Source of the DNA: Owenia fusiformis | Lineage: Eukaryota; Annelida; Polychaeta; Sabellida; Oweniidae | Direction of reading: 5' to 3' | NCBI GenBank assembly: GCA_903813345.2 | Contig: CAIIXF020000003.1 | Coordinates: 19,730,931 to 19,794,930, forward strand | Length of the DNA: 64,000 bases | Shown here: in pieces, positions 13,785-24,487 of the stretch | Layout: every line of letters begins with the position of its first letter | Numbering within the stretch: position 1 is the first letter of the stretch | Notes under the pieces: generated by a model | Told to the model about the DNA's origin: nothing | Databases searched by the model: none | The model's input: only the letters and a program-made list of their open reading frames with translations | Position numbers and translations under genes: made by a program

Positions 13785-13848
13785 ACAAAATGTTTCGAAC
13801 CCAGGCCCATCGGACACGAGTCCCAGGTGCTAACCATTGCGCCATAGA
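13785..13848 (-). repeat. tRNA-derived (SINE-like) head
   Basis: On the minus strand the segment contains ATGGCGCAATGGTTAGCACC, resembling a tRNA A box and D arm, and about 35 nt later GGGTTCGAAAC, matching a pol III B box. The 5' GTCTCTA has no complementary 3' acceptor arm, so it is not an intact tRNA gene. The spacing and missing 3' arm fit a tRNA-derived SINE head or tRNA pseudogene. Confidence 0.5.
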
Positions 13849-14012
13849 GACGTGACCCTTAGACATAGTCACCACATAAATATATCTCCACGTCCACTGG
13901 CATGGTTTCAGACGTGTACCTTAACAGAAAATTTTCTTAAACGTGTACTTGAGCGTGGACTTACGCGTTCAGGTTCACGGTTTGCATTTATACGTGTAGC
14001 TTAACCTCTCTA

Positions 14013-16041
14013 ATATCAACCTCTTGGGATTAACACTACAACTTGAAAGATGCGATAGACTGCTCGATCAGATATCGACCACTGATCCAGTGCTCATGTG
14101 TATCAAAAGCACATAGACTGTGGAATAACTCACTATGATATCAAATTGTTATAAAATTTCGAACTTTTATACAAGGGTAGACCTGGGAGGGTAGCATTTG
14201 ATCTTGAGCAGTGTTTGATATGTCGTGCAATTTTACCAATAAATATTTGGTTGCAATGTAGGCCTATCCAAAGAAAGTTACTTATGTACATAAAATATAT
14301 ACAAGTGTCGAACTCTGAAAACAATTTTTGCACAGGTAATTAACATTTTAAACAATAATGACCTTTTTTCAAGCGTAACTCTTTACTTTGGCCATGACCT
14401 TGGACCTTCAGATGACAGTGATGCTATATACCGTACACCTAAACGGATTATTTTGCTGTACCATACATGATATTAAGTGACTTATTTCCAAAGAGATATC
14501 CTGGATATACATACATGTACGGTATAGGGTTTGTCACTTGTGTGCATAACAAAATATGAATGGATATTGCATTTGTCTCTTTGTGCCACAACTGTTGACG
14601 ATGGAAGGATGGACGGACAGACGGATGTCACTTAATAATCTGCTGCTTCTTTCCAGCTGGACGGACCAGAAGCACTCGTTGCCATAAGTCGCGCCCTCAA
14701 AACCCGGGTTTGCCGTCATCCAAACCCGCCTTTGCAAAAAAACGAACGGTGCATTATTTGACTCGTTCGTGTTATTTTCGAGAGTTTTCAAACCAGAATT
14801 TTCATTGCTTTTATTAGAAGGGTTCCTCGTAATTAACTCTTAACTATGGATATGTTGACTTAAATGCAACTGACTTTTAAAGAGATGTTTTGCGCATAGG
14901 GTTATGAATGAAGTAACTAGTATGATGAACCAAGGGCGTTACAATACCCGGAAAGTTATCGGTTCGTCCAGTACTTGTTTGTGATAGCGCCCTCTGTAGG
15001 TCACTGTGCTTATAGCCTACAGTAATACGGGGTAGGATATCGGGAATTCGGTCAGTTTCTATCCGTCGATTTCGCTATGAATTGAAGCAAGTGTGACCAC
15101 TTTATCCACTTAAACAATTTGATAATTGATTAAATCTTTAAACAAAATCGATAAACACGTTATACACTTCCTATCTCCTTAGAAATTAGCATGTATTTAT
15201 GGATTGTGTTTTCGAACAAGGCTCGACCCACACCAATAGGGAAATCCTTATGCTAATTAGTATGACGTCATATTTTCCTGGGGAATCCTAGATTTCAAAG
15301 CCTCAGTCTGTTATTGTGTCAAATGTAAATGCTCTTGGGACGCTCTTTTGCAGACAGAAAATTGACAGATTAGCTTTTAACTTTCAGCTTTGATGTTTAA
15401 ATATTCTGTATTTCTACCGGACTTCTTGCTGAATATCATATAATGTTATAACTTGATTTGGATCATTGCCTGATTGATCATTCTGAAATTTTGATTGTGA
15501 TTCATGATTGATTGGCAAGAAAAATAATTCCTATTGTTTTCCAGCGAAGTCAAAATGTTACAGCATGAGTTATAATGTCGAGTTTGCATCATGTTAAATT
15601 CTGCTAGTGATTAGAAGTCCATGCACAAGCATACACATAAGAGACAAACACACCCAGGCTCCAGGCCGTGGATGGAAATATAAAACTATTTAAGGCACAA
15701 ACTGGTATTAATAGACCGACATGTAGTGTCTGCCATGTATTGAAGGTAAACCAATCTGTATTATTAATGTTTCTTCTATCAATACATGGGTTGTGCAATA
15801 GAAAAGCAATGGCACAATCAAAAATGTGCGTATCAATCGTGAATATCTCTCGGTTCAAAGCTTATTTCCAACAGAATCGTGTCAAAATATGTGTCTGAGT
15901 AACAGTTATACATTATAAGATCGCAAACTCTTACCAATTATCAGCCGAATGGCTCATTTTCAACGAAATGTCCTTAAGACAACAGCCCTGGGTCGCGCCT
16001 GAGACCAAAAACTACTTCAAATACCCTAATTATATTGGATA
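14013..16041. other. Unassigned stretch
   Basis: No gene supported. At 14600-14770 there is a GGATGGACGGACAGACGG simple repeat and a stretch without stops on the minus strand that looks low-complexity. Nothing with splice sites and protein-like composition was found. Confidence 0.4.
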
Positions 16042-16397
16042 AGAGGGGGATTAACCCCAGAGTTCAAAGATGACATACGCTTATAATGTAAACCTGTATT
16101 GAGATGACATACACCTCTGATTGGTCCAAATCAATAAACAAAAATGGCGGATTCAAAATTTTCTAATAACGCTTCGAATAATATTATGTTGATTCCTGGC
16201 GTATTAACTAATATCATAGCTTGGTTTTTCACATCAAGATAAAGAAATATGTAAGGAATATGTTTACATCGATTAAAACCTCACGACGACGCGCTATGTT
16301 CGAAAATTAAACTGGTGAGAATTTGCGCAAACGAAGGTGGTACGCAAGAGACGTATTATGTCAGTCATCGCTAAAGCTCTGGGGCTTTACCTCCTCT
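16042..16397. mobile_element. 356-bp TIR element with long target duplication
   Basis: The left end AGAGGGGGATTAACCCCAGA and the inverse of the right end AGAGGAGGTAAAGCCCCAGA are imperfect inverted repeats continuing about 45 bp inward (both reach a GACATA-ACG word). TATATTGGATA lies on both sides (16031-16041 and 16398-16408), an 11-bp direct repeat. Long duplication plus TIR suggests a Mutator-like MITE. No coding content. Confidence 0.7.
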
Positions 16398-16506
16398 TAT
16401 ATTGGATAATCACATTTATGCGTGCGCGCGCAGCTCATCCAATGAACGAAACGCCACTTCCCGCTGAAATCACCGGGTATTGATCTTTCCCTTGGATGAA
16501 CAAGCT

Positions 16507-16690
16507 CACTGGCGGATCTGGGGGGGGGGGGGGGGGGGAGACAGCCCCCCCCCTCCTTGGGTGGGCCCAGAAAAAATTAAGCCCCAAAAAGCCCAAATAG
16601 AGTGGGCCTTTTTGGGCCTTTTTACTGTTTTGTCAGCCTTGAAATTTGCACCCCCCCCTCCCCATTTGTTGGTTTCTGGATCTGCCCCTG
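16507..16690. mobile_element. GGCGGATC-type MITE, diverged copy
   Basis: Begins CACTGGCGGATCTGGGG and ends GGATCTGCCCCTG, the same ends as the copy at 9360 with a long G run inside. Flanks AAGCT and AAGGC match at only three of five positions. 16691-16930 looks like a further decayed fragment of the same family with another G run near 16910-16921. Confidence 0.65.
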
Positions 16691-17565
16691 AAGGCAGTGG
16701 CCCTGAAGGCAAGGGGGATTTTAGTCTGTAAAAAAATTTCTTAGCTTGCACCCTTAAAACCAAAAATTGGGTCCAATTTTTAAAACAAAGTTAAGGCCCA
16801 TTTTTGATAAATTGGCCAAAAATGCCCTATAAAGGCCAAATTATGCCCAAAATACCCATTTCTTAAGGCCTTCCCAAAAAATTTGGGTCCAAAAAGTTAA
16901 AAAAATCTGGGGGGGGGGGGCAGGTCCTAGTGTTTTTTTAGTGCAATTAGTAAATACATTGCCAGGTTTGTGAAATGGATTAATTTTAGCAAAATCAAGT
17001 ATATCTGTTGGCACAATCAAGCACAATTGTCACAATCAATCTCTATCTAAAATCACTATATCATGTCATGCCATATCATGATCAAATCCCTTCAAGAGAT
17101 CTTTTTATTGGATCTAGAAATGCAAATGAGGAGTTGTACATTTAAAATTGAATCATGTTTAATCATGTTAATGGGAATGAATTGAAGAGATGAAGAGAAC
17201 ATTAACAAGTAAATACAATATCAAGTCATTTGGGAGTTGAACCCAAACCAAAGAATATTACTTCCTTGGTGAAGCCCACACAACTTTGAACAATATTGTA
17301 TAAACACATTTATGTTCATTTTTGACAAACTTGCCCTCTGCTTTTACAAGGACTTGGGACCTTCTAGCTAGGCTAGGTAGCATTACAAGTTTGTCGGTCT
17401 TCACTCTTCACTAAACTTGGACACTCTATCGCTTAGTGGCTTTGCCTTCCATCTTGTTCTTCTCCACTCTTTTCCTATAGGATTTTGTACTCCTGGGTAT
17501 CGCGAACAAAGGCCAGATTAACCAGGACACAGCTAGTCCCTGGAGTAGGAGCAATCATAACATAC

Positions 17566-17765
17566 CTTGGAGCAGGAGCTGGAGGAGCACTTGCACTGGA
17601 GGTGAATGAAATCAAGTTGGAAGTTGGTTGAGGTTGAAAGGCAAGAGTATCAGGAAGAATCCTCCTGTTCACTCGTGACATTCCTTCACCAGCTGTGTTC
17701 TTGGGTAGATCGAACATGTGGGGATCATCCACGTTGGCTGAGGGCAATGCTGCCACCTTCTTGTC
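17566..17765 (-). CDS. Penultimate exon of the zinc-knuckle gene
   Basis: On the minus strand a CCTTCCCTTAG acceptor is followed by an open exon beginning DKKVAALPSANVDDPHMF, ending in a proline/alanine-rich stretch (SAPPAPAPR) and a strong donor AAG/GTATGT. It enters in phase 0 and leaves in phase 2. The next exon (17426-17492) accepts phase 2 after ATACCCAG and ends in a lysine/arginine-rich tail and TAG; a second acceptor 18 nt on, CCTATAG, stays in frame. Composition and splice signals make this better supported than the read-through frame to 17475. Confidence 0.6.
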
Positions 17766-17854
17766 CTAAGGGAAGGGATCTGCTGATGAAGCACTTGCAC
17801 TTGACAGGGGTATCCTATCCTAGAGTGTTTCACCAGTTTCAACTAATTTTTCAA

Positions 17855-17956
17855 ATCAAGATGGAGTTTTGCCTAGTTGGTCTCCTGGTAAGGAGACAAT
17901 TTTTGTGCTTGCTTTCCTCCACAAGGAGATAAACTGGGCAAAACTCCATCTTGATC
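17855..17956. repeat. Inverted repeat (hairpin) in an intron
   Basis: ATCAAGATGGAGTTTTGCC at 17855 is mirrored by GGCAAAACTCCATCTTGAT ending near 17955. Arms are about 36 bp with a few mismatches and the loop about 30 bp. It lies in the long intron between the exons at 17566 and 19545. Confidence 0.75.
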
Positions 17957-17999
17957 TGAAAAAACGTTAACAAGACACACAGTGATAAATATCGCACTT

Positions 18000-18760
18000 T
18001 GAAGAGCAAACTGGCCACCATGCAATTTACCCAGCATGGCCAAAACCTAATCAGACCTTGGCACTAGTCTGCTCTTGCATCTGTAAACATTTCAAGTGGA
18101 CAAGGTTAGCAGTTTTTCTGCAATTTTGATGACAAGAATTTATTTGTAGTCTTGAACTTTGGGAAAATTTAGATAACATTGTTTGTGACCTAATTTGATG
18201 ACCTTCGACCTTGAAAAATTCCTAAATTTAAATCCAAAATATCAATTTAGAAAATCAACTTTTTTGACCTTTTCAAGGTCACTGAAGGTGAATGAAAGGT
18301 CAAATCTGTTACCTAGTTTAATGACCTTCACCTTCGACCTTGAAAATTTCAGTAGGTGTTTTGTAATCAATCAATCAATCAATCAATCTAAGGTCAGATT
18401 TGAACTTCTGAGAAAAAAAAATTGGTCAATTTGGAGCAAGTTGAAAAATTAAAAATGGCCGCCAAATTGAAAAATTCAAAATGGCCACCATGTAATTCAG
18501 CCAGCATACCCAAAACCTAATCAGATCTTGGCAATAGCCTGCTCTTGCATCTGTAAAAATTTCAATTTGGACGGATAAGTGGTTTTCCTGGAATTTTGAT
18601 GACAAGATTTGTTGAAAAATTCAAAATGGCCGCCACGTAGTTAACCCAGCATGCCCTTAACCTAATCAGATCTTGGTACTAGTCTGGTCTTGCATCTGTA
18701 AAAATTTCAAGTTGAACAGGTAAGCAGTTATCCTGGAAATTTGATGACAAGATTTGGTTT
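18000..18760. repeat. Dispersed GATGACAAGATTT repeat, three partial copies
   Basis: Copies near 18015-18150, 18480-18610 and 18630-18755 share AACCTAATCAGATCTTGG, CTGCTCTTGCATCTGTAAA and AATTTTGATGACAAGA in order, interspersed with CAAAATGGCCGCCA words. A related tail occurs at 42230-42410. Confidence 0.75.
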
Positions 18761-18855
18761 ATGTGCCGCCCGCCCGCCCAACAGCACAAGACGACGACAA
18801 TATAGCACTTTTTCAAAGTGCGATAAAAAGGGAAACACTCTAGGGTATCCCCTGT

Positions 18856-19137
18856 TCTGTCCTATGTCATTCCTTTCATGTCTATTTTCTAAAAATCCAC
18901 AAAGTGTACACTTTATTTCAGGAAAACTAAAGATATTTAAAATAATCTATTATTTGGGAGAATTTAAACATTTTTCACTCGTTTTTGCATTTTGAATCTG
19001 TCCTATGTCATTCCTTTCATGTCTATTTTCTAAAAATCCACAAAGTGTACACTTTATTTCAGGAAAACTAAAGATATTTAAAATAATCTATTATTTGGGA
19101 GAATTTAAACATTTTTCACTCATTTTTGCATTTTGAA
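18856..19137. repeat. Two-copy 141-bp tandem duplication
   Basis: TCTGTCCTATGTCATTCC starts at 18856 and again at 18997. The copies are nearly identical over 141 bp, so the duplication is recent. It lies in the same intron as the hairpin. Confidence 0.9.
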
Positions 19138-19544
19138 TCCATTTTAACTTCACCAATTTATAACATATCATGAATCTTCTGGGAATATCGTATTTGGAAT
19201 TGTAAGGAATAGATTGGTAGGTCAACTGTACATGTTGCTAGTAATTTTTTCATCCCTATAGATCTGATTCTGCCTTTAAGTACAGCAACACTCTCCTTCC
19301 TTTTCTTATCATCAATCCTGAAAAATAGTGTAATGTAACATTAGACTGAATGAATATTTTAATATATCGGTCGATAAAAAAAAAACTAATTTGCTACAAT
19401 ATCACAATTTACTCTAGATTGTGGCTACAGAGTTGCGGTATCATTTTTCAACATGTTCAATGAACAATAATTCATTATTTTTTCTTTAAAATTAATGTTT
19501 TTCAATGCGAAAGACTGTAATTGGTTTAAATGAATGATGTACTT

Positions 19545-19791
19545 CCATAAAGTCAATGTGGCATTGTTGATGTGAAACAGCTGAATCTGTGTTCTGCTCA
19601 TAACATCTGCATCTTTCACTACCTTTCTTCTAATCTCATTGTAGGATTTTACAATGAGGTTAAACCTCATCTCCTTCACACCAGCCACCTGGGTGGATCC
19701 AGGGTGAATTTCCAAGAGGGGTCTCATCACAGCCTCCATATATCTGTTGTGGTCTGGTGATCTGGCTACAACACCTTGGGTCAAGAATGCC
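19545..19791 (-). CDS. Conserved-looking core exon of the zinc-knuckle gene
   Basis: After the acceptor TTCTTTTTCAG the exon reads AFLTQGVVARSPDHNRYMEA through LFHINNATLTLW, 82 codons of balanced composition. Phase 2 entry matches the upstream exon. The expected end is after TGG, phase 0, matching the next exon, but the sequence there is TGGAAGTAC without GT. The frame instead runs 40 more codons of low-complexity asparagine/lysine-rich protein to a stop at 19425. Confidence 0.55.
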
Positions 19792-20217
19792 CTGAAAAAG
19801 AACAAGTGATGAGTTTAAGGATGGCATTTAACTTTAACTAAGAATGCAAAAATCTACGATGTATAAAACACACCCTTGGTATACGCAGCTAACGAAAATT
19901 GACCGGTACGGGTCAAAAGCTGGACCGGTACGGGTTAACGGTATTATTTGAATTTAAAATAGCCATAACTTGCTCAATATTGACTTCCTCGTGTCTAATT
20001 TGAAATATATGATGCCTCCCGATGCTTTTAAGTACCCCAATTTTTTACAGATTTTTAAACGGACCAAAACTCTCTAAATGCGCATTTATGCTCTTTTCTC
20101 TCGAGAACGACTGTCTCATTTTCACGATAACTTTTATTTAGTACTTCTAACATATAAGATCTATTTTTCCCCATCAAGGTATGATGTAAATGACATGCTA
20201 TTTACATCTTGTGAGTT

Positions 20218-20412
20218 TCAATCACGTGCGTTTGATTTTATAAAAAATGCCAAACTTTGTGACAAAGAATTTCATCCTGCTTGCAGCGAGAAGACGGACC
20301 GGTTCGGGGCAATCTGCTTGCAGCGAGAAGACGGACCGGTTCGGGGCAATAGGTGATGAAATTCTTTGTCACAAAGTTTGGCATTTTTTATAAAATTAAA
20401 CGCGCGTCATTG
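20218..20412. repeat. Foldback with duplicated 37-bp loop
   Basis: Left arm ends at 20276 (GACAAAGAATTTCATC) and the right arm begins at 20354 (GATGAAATTCTTTGTC); arms match for nearly 60 bp and more weakly beyond. The loop holds two identical 37-bp copies (20277 and 20314) of CTGCTTGCAGCGAGAAGACG followed by GACCGGTTCGGGGCAAT. Confidence 0.85.
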
Positions 20413-20709
20413 AAACATAAAATTTAATTTCTCTGCTATATATATTATAAGACCCATCAAAGCAGTATTCACATATGCTAATATTTAAAAAATTCTCTGA
20501 GACAGTCTGCATTGTCAGACACTACAAAATTATTTATCAAATAGATAAAGGCCCCATGTCAAGTTTGGATATATAGTTTTAATCATTTAAATATTACTTT
20601 TAATGACTTAAAAACTATTTAGATAGGTTGCTCACTTTGTAATTTTCAAATATTTGAATTTTAAATGGGGCCTTTAATTTCTTCAGAATATTCCAAATAA
20701 GAAACTCAC

Positions 20710-20757
20710 CTGGTATGATTGTGAAAAGACCCAAGCGATGTTGAGCCCCGGGGACAT
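20710..20757 (-). CDS. 48-nt internal exon of the zinc-knuckle gene
   Basis: Flanked on the minus strand by acceptor CCCATCTACAG and donor CAG/GTGAGTTTC. In the phase set by its neighbours it reads CPRGSTSLGSFHNHT. Too short to see without splice signals; phase 2 on both sides agrees with the exons before and after. Confidence 0.55.
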
Positions 20758-20912
20758 CTGTAGATGGGAAGTGTTACCCTACCTTTCACTAATGTCCCAA
20801 CCTCCATGTACAGAGGAACAGGTTCTCAGATCTAGGTCCAGAAGTTGTGCTCGATAGTATTGCGTCCATCTCTACCTTTAAAGGTATTGAATGCTTAAAA
20901 TAATTATCCAAC

Positions 20913-21032
20913 CTTGGGGGACTTTGGGATTTGGGAAACGATTGAAGGACCACATCTCCTGTTGCTTGCAGCAGCTCTGTATCTGTCACATCATCTGTGA
21001 AAAGATCCTCTTGCTGCCCTTTCTTCACTCCA
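20913..21032 (-). CDS. 120-nt internal exon of the zinc-knuckle gene
   Basis: Minus strand acceptor TTTATTTACAG, donor CCAAG/GTTGGA. It encodes an acidic stretch (GVKKGQQEDLFTDDVTDTEL) followed by a serine/proline-rich end. Phase 2 in and out. Confidence 0.55.
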
Positions 21033-21861
21033 CTGTAAATAAAATAGGTCCATTTCAAAAGATTAATGTGAAAAATATGTATTATGATGAGTATAACATA
21101 CAATGCATTTGCCAGTTTGATCACTTGTGTGCAACAAAGGGTTAGGCTGACCTGAGTGGAAAACTCTGGAGAAGCCCCTGGGATCATTAAATGCATTCAT
21201 TAATAAAATCATTATATCGGACTCAAGATATTATTTGATTTTTAAGATATGTTGACAGGCAAGAGGCAATTTTCACCTGTTGTTTTCACAAAATCGCCTG
21301 TTGTTTTCAGGGATTTTTCAACTTTTCCATGTTAAATTTATGATTTCCATAAATTTTTCCTGTTTTCTTTTATTTAGCCTGTTGTGAGAAATTCTAGTGA
21401 AACCCCTGTGTTTATGTAATACTATAGAGTTCACATTAGCTTCGTCAGGTTTCAAAATAATTTTATAACATGTTTGTACATACTAAGAAACATACTGTAA
21501 CAATTATTTTTATACCTCAATCAAACATTTGAACACTAATATATTCACTGTAACAGTGAATATCTTTCAGGGTTTGAATGTTTGATTTCTAAATTTTGTT
21601 ATACGTACGTACATGCTAGAAATAAAGTTAGAGATCCTACATATTGTGGATGAAAAAAAATTTTGCATGTGTAAAAACTTGAAATAATACTGGGGCCATT
21701 CAGAATAATGCTAGAAATAAGACTAGAGCTCTTAACAGCTCCAAAATATTTTTAGCATGTACGCACATATAAGAATATTGCTCAGGCTATTAAGAAAATT
21801 CTTACTGCGATTTCCCTGAAATGTTTTACATGTACGTACATGAGAAAATGGATCTATATAC

Positions 21862-22282
21862 TTAATCAGCTTCTGGGGTCTTTTCTTGGAACCCTTTAAC
21901 TTCTTCATCTCTATGGCCTCTTTGCCCTCCAGAAATGCCATAAGGTACTTGACCAGGGTTGCCTTGTTCTGGCTCAGGGATGCTGGAGTTGCACACTCTC
22001 TGTTGACAGATTCTACAATGTATGCAGCATACCCATAGAATTCTTTACAAGCCACTTGAAGGTCTGGCCTCTGAAGGCAGCAAACTGTAACATGAAGTGA
22101 GGGAGCCAATCCCACTCTTCCTTCGCACCAGGTCCAGTTTTCTTTGCTTGTGCCAGCACCTCAGCTAGGGCCATGGGCCTCCCAACAGGCTTCCTCGCCT
22201 TATTGACTTGGGCAGCTTTTGCAGCTTTCTTGCTCAGACACAGCTTTCCACTTGATAGTCTCACGAAGAGGCTAGACATATT
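21862..22282 (-). CDS. 421-nt exon of the zinc-knuckle gene with an internal frame change
   Basis: Acceptor ATGTTTCAG, donor ATTAA/GTATAT. The first part reads basic protein (KKAAKAAQVNKARKPVGRP, then EEWDWLPHFMLQ). From about 22110 a different frame becomes protein-like (ACKEFYGYAAYIVESVNREC, then KKLKGSKKRPQK) and joins the next exon in phase. The two frames overlap at 22013-22115 with no plausible intron between them, so a one-base shift (assembly error or mutation) lies there. Confidence 0.5.
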
Positions 22283-23196
22283 CTGAAACATACCCCCAGG
22301 TTATTCTTATTATTTGAGGGCTCTTAGTTCTACATTTCAAAAGTCTGAGAAAAATAAACATCAAAACTACGACTCGAAACCCGCATATATATTTTTTGAA
22401 AAAATGAAAGAATGTTTCCTGCTACAATGAAGCTGTCTATACCCTCTCAGTTCGTCAGAAATCGCCGATGAGTTTTCAAAGTCCCAGTAGATCAAAAAAA
22501 AATCCGTTTTTTGAAATATTTCAAAATTCGATCGATCATTTCGTAGAGAAATACTTCGATTTTAGAGTGGAAACTTACCAATTCTCGTCTCTGGGTAGAT
22601 ATTCTTCAAAATATATCATGGTTTTGCTATGAAAAGCAGTTATCACGGAGTAAATCCAACTCAAAGTACGCATTTTCTTCATTTCAAACTAGTTGAAAAC
22701 AAAGATGGCTGAACTATGAAGTGACAAGTTAGAGTAGAAGGGGTCTTTTGACTTTTGGTATTTTAGGCCACTGATAAAAATAACTGATTTTCATGTGTTT
22801 AACATTTACTAAGTACAAAATACCAGGTATATCATTCTAATTAAGCACATTTTTCTATTTCTTAGCCTCATTAAACACTTATTTCGTTTGGAATGCCCTT
22901 AAACCCTGCTGAACCCTGGTCTGAGAAACAAAGATCTAAATAAGGCCAAAGAGCACCCGGGTTCACTGTTAAACCTCCTGCTCACTGTAGTATGAATCAT
23001 GAATGTACTTTCACACAGGGTCTAACGAATCCGTGTTTCCAGGGTTCGCCTAGCATGCCTTCGACTCTTTCTCGGACGGACGGACTGATGGAGAATTCAA
23101 TACGTTCACACAGCTAAAAATGATGTAAACTGACATGCTTTATTTCCCAAACTTTTCCAGGGGGACTCTAAAACTTAAATTAAAGTTCCTAAAAAC

Positions 23197-23324
23197 CCTC
23201 AAATACTGAGTAAGTTTGCAATAATCATTGGTCAAAGGGACTTCTATCAAGTCCCTACATATGGGCCTGACAATAGTTGGATGACCAGTTAACATGAAAG
23301 CACTAGCATAGTACTGTACCCCCA
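23197..23324 (-). CDS. Possible extra exon of the zinc-knuckle gene
   Basis: Acceptor TTTGTGTCTTCAG is followed by 42 open codons (GVQYYASAFMLTGHPTIVRP, then ICRDLIEVPLTNDYC) and a weak donor AGG/GTTTTT. The protein-like composition argues for an exon. The phase (1 in, 0 out) does not fit the other exons, and no similarity is recognised. Confidence 0.25.
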
Positions 23325-23479
23325 CTGAAGACACAAATCCATATATTGTTTCTCAACCAGTATGTAAGTACTAGGTAGAGTTGAGGAGGTCCTTGGTGAG
23401 GTCCAGTATGACTGTACATGATGGAAGTAAAGCTCATAGCTGTGTATTCAACATTTCATTGGGGTTGAATTTTGAATTA

Positions 23480-23752
23480 TTACGAAATATTTCCAACGGA
23501 ATGCGTGACATATACGTAATTCGCGTGAAAAGTCCGAACGAAATGCGTACATTTTTTTCCGCCGTTCGTATTTTTGCTGTGTAGACGATCTTTTTTAGAA
23601 CTTTTTCTACACAAATATTTTTGCTTGATAATTACCAGGTAAAATGCGTATTTGCGTGACATTTTCAGTCACGCAAAAATAACTGGCGTGACTTCAAATT
23701 CTTCAGCAAATGCGTGACAAATACGCAAATTGCGGGACAGTTGACAGGCCTG
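23480..23752. mobile_element. GCGTGAC repeat fragment that cuts the zinc-knuckle exon
   Basis: Homologous to 37305-37493 and in part to 34735-34830. All share AACGGAATGCGTGACATATA, GAAAAGTCCGAACG and TTGCGTGAC words. On the minus strand it starts CAGGCCTGTCAAC, the same start as the complete copy at 37061. The far end is not clear, so this copy may be truncated. Confidence 0.65.
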
Positions 23753-23911
23753 TGTCATCTGGCCTGGGTGTATTTCAAGTAGGTGATGAATCATATCTGT
23801 AAATTTCTTACGTCTCCTGTTTGTGTTGCAATAGCAACATTCGAATCCTAGTCTGAAATAAAATGAAAACATTTTAGTATGCATTAGAATCATAAAATAC
23901 TCACCCGCCGT

Positions 23912-24116
23912 CAGGCCCGTAGCCAGGATTTGCCAAGGGGGGGTTCAGTTTTCAAAAATTTCCAGGGGGGGTTCACATTTGACAATTTTGGCCCAAATAT
24001 GGCTAAAATCACTTGATAAGTGCTCAAAATGGTGAAAAACTGCATGATTTTGAAAGAATTTTTGGCCAGGGGGGGGTTCGCCCGAACCCTGCGAACCCCC
24101 CCTGGCTACGGGCCTG
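23912..24116 (+). mobile_element. CAGGCCCGTAGCC MITE, copy 1
   Basis: 205 bp, ends CAGGCCCGTAGCCAGG and CCTGGCTACGGGCCTG (16-bp perfect TIR). CGCCGT flanks both sides (23906-23911, 24117-24122). Interior has G runs and no ORF. It sits in the first intron of the zinc-knuckle gene. Confidence 0.9.
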
Positions 24117-24487
24117 CGCCGTAGTCCTCTCCTAAATTTTCGGCAGAGTTCTACTTAGGACTCGTACTGTAACAAATTCGGGCTATTATAGGATCTAATT
24201 ACATGCATAGATGGTGGATGGGGTCATCATCGTTCAATTGTCAGCTTACCTGGATAATTGGTAGCTTAGCAGTTGATCGAGAGGAAGAAATAAATGGAAA
24301 TAATTTGGCGTTTTTTTTGGAATTTGTTTTTATCTCAGCAGCACATGCCAATTGGTCGGCGTTTTATAGTAAGCTGTCAAACATAGGTACTTTGAATATC
24401 ATTCTTTTAAGAAATTCAATAATCGCTGGTATACAGCTTGAAAAACAATCAAAATGTTGGAAAGAAAACTAACCTCTCTTCAGCCAT

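Larger units (their letters stand above)
12649..14012. mobile_element. TIR element with GAGAGGTTAAGC ends
   Basis: Left end AGAGAGGTTAAGCTACACG and right end CGTGTAGCTTAACCTCTC are inverted copies, each bordered by TA. The 1.36-kb interior has no intact transposase. It holds a nested hairpin element (13618-13714) and a tRNA-like segment (13785-13847). A related end occurs at 28119-28134. A TA-target DNA transposon is the simplest reading. Confidence 0.6.
17426..24487 (-). pseudogene. Unrecognised multi-exon zinc-knuckle gene, apparently broken
   Basis: I do not recognise the family. Exons as read on the minus strand: 24474-24487 (start MAEE), 23753-23852 (C2H2-like knuckle, CCYC then HHLLEIH), possibly 23197-23324, 21862-22282, 20913-21032, 20710-20757, 19545-19791 and 17566-17765, then 17426-17492 with the stop. 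Phases agree at five junctions: exon 1 to 2, 21862 to 21032, 20913 to 20757, 20710 to 19791, and 17566 to 17492. The tail is strongly basic (SYRKRVEKNKMEGKATKR), so nuclear or DNA-binding is a fair guess. Lesions: exon 23753-23852 is cut by a repeat starting at 23752; 21862-22282 changes frame near 22050-22115; the exon ending at TGG (19545) lacks a GT donor, and read-through stops at 19425. Either a pseudogene or assembly errors. Confidence 0.55.

Noticed and set aside
13785-13848. Intact tRNA gene
   Set aside because: A and B boxes are present but the acceptor stem does not close and the 3' part is missing.
16480-16763. Overlapping frames on both strands with glycine or proline runs
   Set aside because: Same G-run MITE artefact, readable on both strands.
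17606-17932. 108-codon plus-strand frame
   Set aside because: It is the shadow of the better supported minus-strand exon 17566-17765, which has splice signals at both ends and matching phases.
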